DNA of 13,067 nt from contig JAOZRM010000075.1 in NCBI GenBank assembly GCA_029940175.1, positions 1 through 13,067 on the forward strand. The letters are read 5' to 3'. The DNA comes from Candidatus Sabulitectum sp. (GTDB lineage Bacteria > Fermentibacterota > Fermentibacteria > Fermentibacterales > JCC-6). A program made the translations under genes and the position numbers. The notes under the pieces are model-generated. The model saw only the letters and a program-made list of their open reading frames with translations, ran no database searches and was not told the DNA's origin. Below are positions 8,249 to 13,067 of the stretch, one piece after another. How positions within the stretch are numbered: position 1 is the stretch's first letter; each line of letters starts with the position of its first letter.

Positions 8249-11200
8249 GTGATCGCCCATCTTCTTAAACGACCCAGGGGAACCGCAATAGTCTATCTGG
8301 CTCTTCTGGGGCTTGCCGCAGTAAGTTTTCAAAGAATTCCAATTGAAGGATCTCCCACTACGACCCTGCCTGAATTGAATGTTGTCACCGGATGGTACGG
8401 TGCAGATCCGGAAGCTGTATGCGAGCAGGTCACTCGACCTGTAGAAGAGGCATCCAGGCAGATACGCGGAGTTCTGGATGTTTCTTCAACTTCCAGTGCC
8501 GGTCGCAGCGTGGTAACTGTGTCATTTGCTCAGGATACCGATATGGATGTGGCTTCCATGGAGCTTACCGAGCGTATATCCATGATCCGGGACGACATGC
8601 CGGGCAATGTCTCAGCCAGTACCATTACCCAGGCCGTACCCAGGGAAATGGAAAACGAAGGTTTTCTTATCTATGCCATTACCGGTGCGGAGAAATCCAT
8701 CCTGAAGAATCTTGCTGAGGATATTGTAGCACCGGAACTGGAATGTATTGATGGTGTCAGCTCGGTGATGGTTGAGGGGCTAGGATCCGAGGAGATTTTG
8801 ATCGACCTGGATATGGAGGCTCTCAGATCCCTTGACCTGACATTGACGCAGGTGGTTTCTTCCATTCAAAACGGGATTGTAGACCGCAATGTGGGAGTTG
8901 TTACTGATATTACTGCCCTTCAAGCTGTTCTAAGAGTGTCATCTGTACCTGGTTCTCTCTGGGAGATGAAACAGCTGATTGTGAAGCAGATCGGTACAGA
9001 CTTTGTTACCCTTGATGATGTATCCCACGGTATCTACCAGAGTTATTCGGAGAATTCAGGATTGATCTTCAGGTACAATGGTCTTGATCGGATCACCCTG
9101 GAGCTTGATCGTTCTGCAGGAAGCAACGCAGTAAGGGTTGCCGCTGTGGTAAAAGATGAGGTTGAAAGAGTACGGCTGGATCTTCCCGACGGCATCGAAC
9201 TGGATCTTATTGAGGACGGCACAGAGGCCATCACCGATGACCTGAATGCCCTGTCCTGGCGAGGTCTGATATCGCTTGGGTTGATCATGCTTATTCTTAT
9301 GCTTCTCAATCCCAGTCCACTTACTACCCCCTTGATCCTCAGCTCGATCCTCTTCAGCAGTGCCCTTGCAGTTACTGCTGTGTTTCTAGCCGGTTACAGC
9401 ATTAATGCGCTCACTCTGAGTGCTCTTGCCATTGCTTTCGGGCTTCTGGTTGACGGTGCTGTTGTGGTGATGGAGGCAATAGCCTATCGGCGCAGACAGG
9501 GAATGAGCCCCCTGGAAGCCGCAGCAAAGGGTGCCGGTGAAGTGGCCATGCCTGTTCTGGGTGGAATACTTACAACACTTGTTGCACTGGTTCCTCTGCT
9601 TGCCAGCGAGGGAGTTCTTAAGATTTATTACAAGCCTTTTGCCTTCACCGTTGCTGCTACTCTGCTGGCATCTTATGCGGTGTGCCTTACATTCGTTCCA
9701 TCCATTGCCGGGCACTGGAGAAAGGGCAACTGGTATCGTCAGAGAAAATGGGACAGAACCCTTGCAAGGGCAGTTGCTGTTCTTCACCACAAACCATGGA
9801 TTCCAGTGATAATTACCATTCTTCTTATTGCCGGATCGGTTTACGTACTCACTGCAAAGGTGGAGCATGGCCGCACGTGGAATTTTGGTGGAAGCAGAGA
9901 TTATCTTTACATATCCTATTCATTTCCTCCTGGAACCCCTCAGGAGATATCCGATGAGATCGCCACCCGTTTTGAGCATATTGTAGCAGGTCGCAGCGGT
10001 ATTCAATTTACCAGAACAACAGTGTTCGGAGAGCGGGGGGTGATCTACTGCGTTTTTGAGCCTGAAGCATTGTGGGATGGTACTGCTCTGCAGTGCGAAG
10101 CTGAGGTTATGGCACTTGCGACTACAATTGGAGGTTCGGAACGAATCTCTGTGTGGGGCATAAGCCCGGAGGGTTACAGAGGCGGCGGCGGCGTCAGCGC
10201 CGGCATGATGCAGACGGTGGAGCTGCGTGGTTTTGACTATGAGGGGCTGAAGGGTATTGCTGTGAATCTGCAATCTCTTCTTGAACGACATCCCAGAGTT
10301 GAGGAAGTGGACATCAACTGGAATGCAAGAATCGCAAACCGGGATCAGCTTGCCATAGTGTTTGATAGAATCGAGCTTGCCGATCTGGGCATCAACCCTT
10401 ACCAGCTGGTTATGGCACTAAGGTATAACATGGCCGGTGGATACGGGGCTCAGGTTAGAATTGCTGATCAGACCACTGACCTTACATTCCGGCTTGAAGG
10501 TCAAAAAGACCCGGAGCTGAATGAAATTCTGGATAGCAGAATTGCTACCCGCGACGGCTTTATGCGCATGCGTGACATCATCAGCATTGATACTATGGGG
10601 GTCCAGGGGTCTGTTATCAGGGATGACGGAGAGTATGTTCGTACAGTAGCATACTCTTTCATGGGTGCTGAGCGTATGGCTGCCCGATTCCGCAATTCTC
10701 TGCTTAACAGCCTTGAACTTCCTTCCGGATACAGGGTACACCAGGATACCACCTTTCTTCCTGACTGGCTTGCGGAAGAGGGGGGCATAGACATGAATCT
10801 TCTTGTTGCACTTGCGATTCTTGCGGTGTTTGCAGTAACTGCCATAGTCTTTGAAAGCTTTACAGCGCCTCTGTATGTACTGGCGGTGATTCCCATGGCT
10901 CTGGTGGGGGTTGCGGCGGGTTTCTGGGCATTTGACCGTGTATTCAGCCCTGAGGCCTATGTTGGAAGTGTGTTCCTTGTTGGAATTGCAGTAAACAACT
11001 CAATTCTTTTGATAGATAGTTTTGAAAAAAAGAAAAAAGCCGGTATGGATCTGCGTAAGTCGGTTGATGAGGTTGTTGGAGAGAGGCTCAGGCCAATACT
11101 TCAGACAACTGCCACCACGGTTCTTGGTCTTCTCCCGCTTATACTGTGGCCGATCTCAAATCAGGACCGCTGGGAAACCCTGGCGTTCACCGTTGTTTGC

Positions 11201-11296
11201 GGTATGGTTATTTCTACCCCCCTTGTACTTGTCACATTACCGGCACTTATTCAGGTCACTTCAAGGAGAAAGAAAGTTACTCGCTCCGAGAAGTAA
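8249..11296 (+). CDS. RND efflux pump inner-membrane subunit B' (paralogue of B)
   Basis: The 1015-residue RND protein aligns with subunit B from its first codon to about fifteen residues before the end. Protein identity is roughly 88% by eye and DNA identity is lower. The proton-relay Asp402 with Gly403, the TM10 NNSILL motif and Cys58, Cys601 and Cys616 are all kept, and no frame is broken, so it should work as a pump subunit. Differences concentrate at about residues 580-645, in the second porter half. There B' has a Gly4 stretch encoded by four GGC codons, which makes this segment one residue longer than in B. The GTG start matches that of B but lacks both the upstream overlap and a Shine-Dalgarno sequence. 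No adaptor accompanies it, so it probably shares the one at 7033-8076 and may replace B as the partner of A. It came from a gene duplication. The direction of the duplication is unknown. Confidence 0.93.
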   Translation: MIAHLLKRPRGTAIVYLALLGLAAVSFQRIPIEGSPTTTLPELNVVTGWYGADPEAVCEQVTRPVEEASRQIRGVLDVSSTSSAGRSVVTVSFAQDTDMDVASMELTERISMIRDDMPGNVSASTITQAVPREMENEGFLIYAITGAEKSILKNLAEDIVAPELECIDGVSSVMVEGLGSEEILIDLDMEALRSLDLTLTQVVSSIQNGIVDRNVGVVTDITALQAVLRVSSVPGSLWEMKQLIVKQIGTDFVTLDDVSHGIYQSYSENSGLIFRYNGLDRITLELDRSAGSNAVRVAAVVKDEVERVRLDLPDGIELDLIEDGTEAITDDLNALSWRGLISLGLIMLILMLLNPSPLTTPLILSSILFSSALAVTAVFLAGYSINALTLSALAIAFGLLVDGAVVVMEAIAYRRRQGMSPLEAAAKGAGEVAMPVLGGILTTLVALVPLLASEGVLKIYYKPFAFTVAATLLASYAVCLTFVPSIAGHWRKGNWYRQRKWDRTLARAVAVLHHKPWIPVIITILLIAGSVYVLTAKVEHGRTWNFGGSRDYLYISYSFPPGTPQEISDEIATRFEHIVAGRSGIQFTRTTVFGERGVIYCVFEPEALWDGTALQCEAEVMALATTIGGSERISVWGISPEGYRGGGGVSAGMMQTVELRGFDYEGLKGIAVNLQSLLERHPRVEEVDINWNARIANRDQLAIVFDRIELADLGINPYQLVMALRYNMAGGYGAQVRIADQTTDLTFRLEGQKDPELNEILDSRIATRDGFMRMRDIISIDTMGVQGSVIRDDGEYVRTVAYSFMGAERMAARFRNSLLNSLELPSGYRVHQDTTFLPDWLAEEGGIDMNLLVALAILAVFAVTAIVFESFTAPLYVLAVIPMALVGVAAGFWAFDRVFSPEAYVGSVFLVGIAVNNSILLIDSFEKKKKAGMDLRKSVDEVVGERLRPILQTTATTVLGLLPLILWPISNQDRWETLAFTVVCGMVISTPLVLVTLPALIQVTSRRKKVTRSEK

Positions 11297-11352
11297 TTTT
11301 CTCGTGGTTCTGTTTCCGGTATAGTTACTGTGAAATGCTGGAAAAACACAAG

Positions 11353-11382
11353 TGTAACGGTACCTTCCTTTCCACTGTCCTA
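11353..11382 (+). promoter_or_regulatory. Candidate ECF-type autoregulatory promoter of the sigma operon
   Basis: TGTAAC at 11353-11358 is followed after 18 bases by GTCCTA at 11377-11382. Counted as TGTAAC, 17 bases, then TGTC, it is close to the layout of ECF promoters. The predicted leader before ATG 11417 is about 30 bases. Genes for ECF factors often lie behind their own promoter, which supports the reading, but it is untested. Confidence 0.4.
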
Positions 11383-11416
11383 CTGTCAGAAACCTCTAAA
11401 CAGAAAGGATAGAAAA

Positions 11417-11809
11417 ATGGATGCATTCATACCCATAGTTGCCATCACAACATCCATTGGTGTGCCTGCTGCTGTGATAGTCATAGCGTTGTTTGTTTCG
11501 CACAAACGCAAGATAGCAAGGTACAAGGTGATAGAGAGAGCTATTGAGAGTAATGCAAACCCGGAAGTTATTGAGCAGCTTGTTGCCACTATTGGTGAAG
11601 AGGACAACAAGAAGAGAACTCCTCCCCGGCAGAGGAACCTTATTCACGCAACGATACTCCTGGCCCTTGGAATTGGCTTCTTTGCCCTCAGGTTCATTAT
11701 TGGTGGAACTGATATTGAGGGAATGCTGGCTGTAGGTGCAATTCTTACAGTGCTCGCCATTGCCAAGTTCATCATTGCCTTCTTCATCCTCAAGAAGGAT
11801 CCAGAGTAG
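11417..11809 (+). CDS. Two-helix membrane protein, DUF6249-like
   Basis: The protein has 130 residues. TM1 is near residues 6-28, directly after a short MDAFIPI start. A basic, then acidic, cytoplasmic-type linker (about 29-75) contains HKRKIARYKVIERAIE and a Glu-rich GEEDNKKR segment. Two more hydrophobic stretches lie near 78-96 and 102-126. This layout, and the position just before a sigma factor, fit the DUF6249 family as I recall it; the assignment is from memory, not a search. The function of that family is not established. ATG 11417 is chosen because AGAAAGGA lies about eight bases upstream; the frame is open further back but without similar support. It ends two bases before the sigma factor start, so it is almost certainly in the same operon and may take part in sensing or holding the sigma factor. 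Confidence 0.75.
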   Translation: MDAFIPIVAITTSIGVPAAVIVIALFVSHKRKIARYKVIERAIESNANPEVIEQLVATIGEEDNKKRTPPRQRNLIHATILLALGIGFFALRFIIGGTDIEGMLAVGAILTVLAIAKFIIAFFILKKDPE

Positions 11810-11811
11810 TT

Positions 11812-12360
11812 GTGAGTGAATTGACAACGAAGCTGGTGCAGGCTGCCATGAAGGGCAACAGGGATTCCTACGGTATTCTTGTGAAGAACTACACTGGCTT
11901 CGTTTATACCATGGCTCTTCGCATGACAGGTGACCATCACATGGCAGAAGACCTCTGCCAGGATACTTTTGTAAAGGGCTGGATGAAACTGAAAAAACTG
12001 CAGGAACCTGCGGCATTTTCCGGGTGGCTTGCCACCATTGCCAGAAGAACCTGCCTGAACGCCGTTGAAAAGAGAAACAGAAAAATGGAGGTGGGTGAGG
12101 AGGAGGCAGTACTGGTGAACTTGAATCCAACTCTGCCAACCTCATACGATCCTTCAAGGGTGATACTTGAAGAGGCCGTAGCTCAGCTTTCCCTCCGTGA
12201 CAGACAACTGATCACTCTCAGTTATTTTCAGGAGCTTTCCTCTAGTGAAGTAGCCGAGGTGATGGAGATACCCGCCGGGACTGTTAGAGTGTATCTTCTG
12301 AGAGCGAGAACGAAACTGAAAGAAATATTGAAGGAGAGAGAAAATGAACTCCTGGGGTAA
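11812..12360 (+). CDS. ECF-type RNA polymerase sigma factor
   Basis: This 182-residue sigma-70 family protein has only regions 2 and 4, the extracytoplasmic-function layout. Region 2 (about residues 20-85) contains the core-binding and -10 recognition pattern AEDLCQDTFVKGW, followed by FSGWLATIARRTCLN. A variable acidic linker (about 90-118) follows. Region 4 (about 126-175) contains LSLRDRQLITLSYFQELSS and the helix-turn-helix IPAGTVRVYLLRARTKLKE. The GTG start at 11812 follows the upstream stop by two bases. The best Shine-Dalgarno match (AAGGA near 11795) is about 12 bases away, so coupling is likely. The 3' end overlaps the next gene by 17 bases. Candidate promoters with ECF-like boxes lie upstream of its own operon and of both pump units, which suggests autoregulation and control of efflux. 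The inducing signal is unknown. Confidence 0.95.
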   Translation: MSELTTKLVQAAMKGNRDSYGILVKNYTGFVYTMALRMTGDHHMAEDLCQDTFVKGWMKLKKLQEPAAFSGWLATIARRTCLNAVEKRNRKMEVGEEEAVLVNLNPTLPTSYDPSRVILEEAVAQLSLRDRQLITLSYFQELSSSEVAEVMEIPAGTVRVYLLRARTKLKEILKERENELLG

Positions 12361-12718
12361 CGACAGACTGGAAGAAAAGATTGATGAGATGCTGACTTCC
12401 AGCGTCAGCCGCGGATCTGAGCCGAGAGGTTTCAGTGTTAGATTTATGCCCCGCCGTCCCCTGTTTCCATGGATTTCTGTGATTTATGTAGTGGCAGCAG
12501 CAGTAGTGCTTGGCTTCTTCATGTCACAGTGGCTTAATGGACAGAACCTTGAAAACATCGACTATAGATCCATGTTTTCAATTGAAAGACTATCCGGTCT
12601 GTTTTCCGGAGCGACCTCCGGAGAGTTGATGTCCGGTCTGGCGATAATTCTGGGGCTTGGCGGAGCTATTTTGGCATTCCTGCCTGAAAAACAGCGGGGA
12701 CTCAGACACTTATTGTAA
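12344..12718 (+). CDS. Small membrane protein in anti-sigma position
   Basis: The 124-residue protein is co-translated with the sigma factor: ATG 12344 lies inside the sigma gene behind a good AAGGAGAG site. Residues 1-40 are polar and start with an acidic helix-like part (DRLEEKIDEMLTSS), as in cytoplasmic sigma-binding segments. TM1 is near 43-65. A loop of about 25 residues follows, then TM2 near 93-112 and a short basic tail. The position and layout suggest an anti-sigma factor that holds the sigma factor at the membrane. The HxxxCxxC zinc anti-sigma motif is missing and there is no histidine before TM1. If it is an anti-sigma factor, it belongs to a non-zinc type that I do not recognise. 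It could instead be an accessory membrane protein with no sigma contact. Confidence 0.7.
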   Translation: MNSWGNDRLEEKIDEMLTSSVSRGSEPRGFSVRFMPRRPLFPWISVIYVVAAAVVLGFFMSQWLNGQNLENIDYRSMFSIERLSGLFSGATSGELMSGLAIILGLGGAILAFLPEKQRGLRHLL

Positions 12719-12745
12719 CAGGCATCAGATCATGGTGTCTGTTAC
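12715..12745. terminator. Hairpin between convergent genes, probable bidirectional terminator
   Basis: The arms 12715-12726 and 12734-12745 pair over 12 positions with two G-U wobbles and a seven-base loop. The hairpin overlaps the stop of the gene ending at 12718 and reaches the last codon of the convergent gene. Flanking T-rich tracts are modest, so termination strength is uncertain. Confidence 0.55.
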
Positions 12746-13067
12746 CTTGTTTGGATTCCACTTATCAAGGGTTCTTGTGTTTTTCCAGTTCTTCTGCATC
12801 GGCGTTGTCTCGAAGGCGTTTCGATGCTTTTTATCTGAATAAGGTCTGAAAGGTGAATGATATTTACTTGTATTCCATCAAGAAGAATCTCTTTACTGTT
12901 TTTAAAGATTGCGTTATTGCTCATTCCAATCAGGTGTGTTAACAGATCGATCCTGTTTGGTTCAACCCCGAGATGTATTGCAGCCCCTTCTTTTTCAAAC
13001 AATTCCTGTGGTATTCCAGCATTACCAAAACCGAATGCCTGTAATGCGCTCATTATGCTTTTCGCAT
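12742..13067 (-). CDS. Nucleotidyltransferase-like protein, C-terminal part, probable frameshift (5' end outside window)
   Basis: The minus-strand frame is open to the window edge at 13067, so the ATG at 13053 is probably internal. The middle part has LGVEPNRIDLLTHL, then EILLDGIQVNIIHLSDLI. This matches the layout of small nucleotidyltransferase-fold proteins (DUF6036/AbiEii-like), where a VPPNRIDLLT-type segment precedes a short helix with an NKRATGRPKDLADVEAL-like end. Read as written, the protein ends in an implausible Arg/Gln-rich tail with a stop at 12742. Dropping one A from the five-A run (12828-12832 on the plus strand as T5) gives a tail of KASKRLRDNADAEELEKH and a stop at 12765. 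That tail fits the family well. The catalytic Gly-Ser/Asp-x-Asp part would lie off-window. Either the gene is decayed or the extra base is a sequence error. Role unknown; relatives are often found in toxin-antitoxin-like pairs. Confidence 0.6.
   Translation of the reverse strand, partial: AKSIMSALQAFGFGNAGIPQELFEKEGAAIHLGVEPNRIDLLTHLIGMSNNAIFKNSKEILLDGIQVNIIHLSDLIQIKSIETPSRQRRCRRTGKTQEPLISGIQTR

Noticed and set aside
10181..10192. GGC repeated four times, as a possible microsatellite or phase-variation tract.
   Set aside because: It is too short, is made of trinucleotides that keep the frame, and simply encodes the Gly4 stretch of B'.
11396..12157. A 253-codon minus-strand open frame opposite the DUF6249-like and sigma genes.
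   Set aside because: Its translation is rich in Pro, Ser, Cys and Trp and shows no domain, while the plus strand carries clear genes. It is a shadow frame.
12714..12739. A fourth TGTAAC-N17-GTC pair on the plus strand.
   Set aside because: It coincides with the arms of the convergent terminator hairpin, and no plus-strand gene follows it. I did not call it a promoter. It is a caution for the motif, although an antisense promoter is not excluded.

Overview
The window comes from a diderm (Gram-negative type) bacterium of roughly balanced base composition. The evidence for an outer membrane is an RND-type inner-membrane pump set with a lipoprotein-type periplasmic adaptor. Start codons are often not ATG: TTG for the first pump gene, GTG for the two other pump genes and for the sigma factor. 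I could not place the organism in a phylum. I see no insertion sequence, phage gene, CRISPR array, rRNA or tRNA.

Region 1 (1-890) holds the 3' end of a membrane-protein gene. Its stop codon overlaps the start of an ArfB-type stalled-ribosome rescue hydrolase. Region 2 (about 890-8130) is the core efflux operon. RND subunit A and RND subunit B overlap by 4 bases, and RND-B overlaps a lipoprotein membrane-fusion protein by 23 bases. The operon ends in a strong hairpin just after the adaptor. Region 3 (8126-11296) is a second, diverged copy of RND-B (here B'), about 88% identical by eye in protein. It lies behind that hairpin and has its own leader. Region 4 (about 11350-12718) is a compact operon for a two-helix membrane protein of the DUF6249 kind, an ECF sigma factor, and a small membrane protein in the usual anti-sigma position but without a zinc anti-sigma motif. 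Region 5 (12742-13067) is a convergent gene, cut by the window edge, for a nucleotidyltransferase-like protein. It appears to carry a one-base frameshift.

A and B probably form a heteromeric RND pump, by analogy with MdtB/MdtC. The adaptor would couple the pump to a TolC-like channel that is not in this window. B' offers an alternative partner whose differences cluster in one segment of the second periplasmic porter half. The most interesting non-coding signal is a repeated two-box pattern, TGTAAC or TGTAAA followed 17-18 bases later by GTC. It occurs upstream of the A-B-adaptor operon, upstream of B', and upstream of the sigma operon. It resembles promoters read by ECF sigma factors, so the sigma factor encoded here may drive both its own operon and the two pump units. 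This is inference. The same pattern also falls once in a terminator hairpin, where it has no obvious role.
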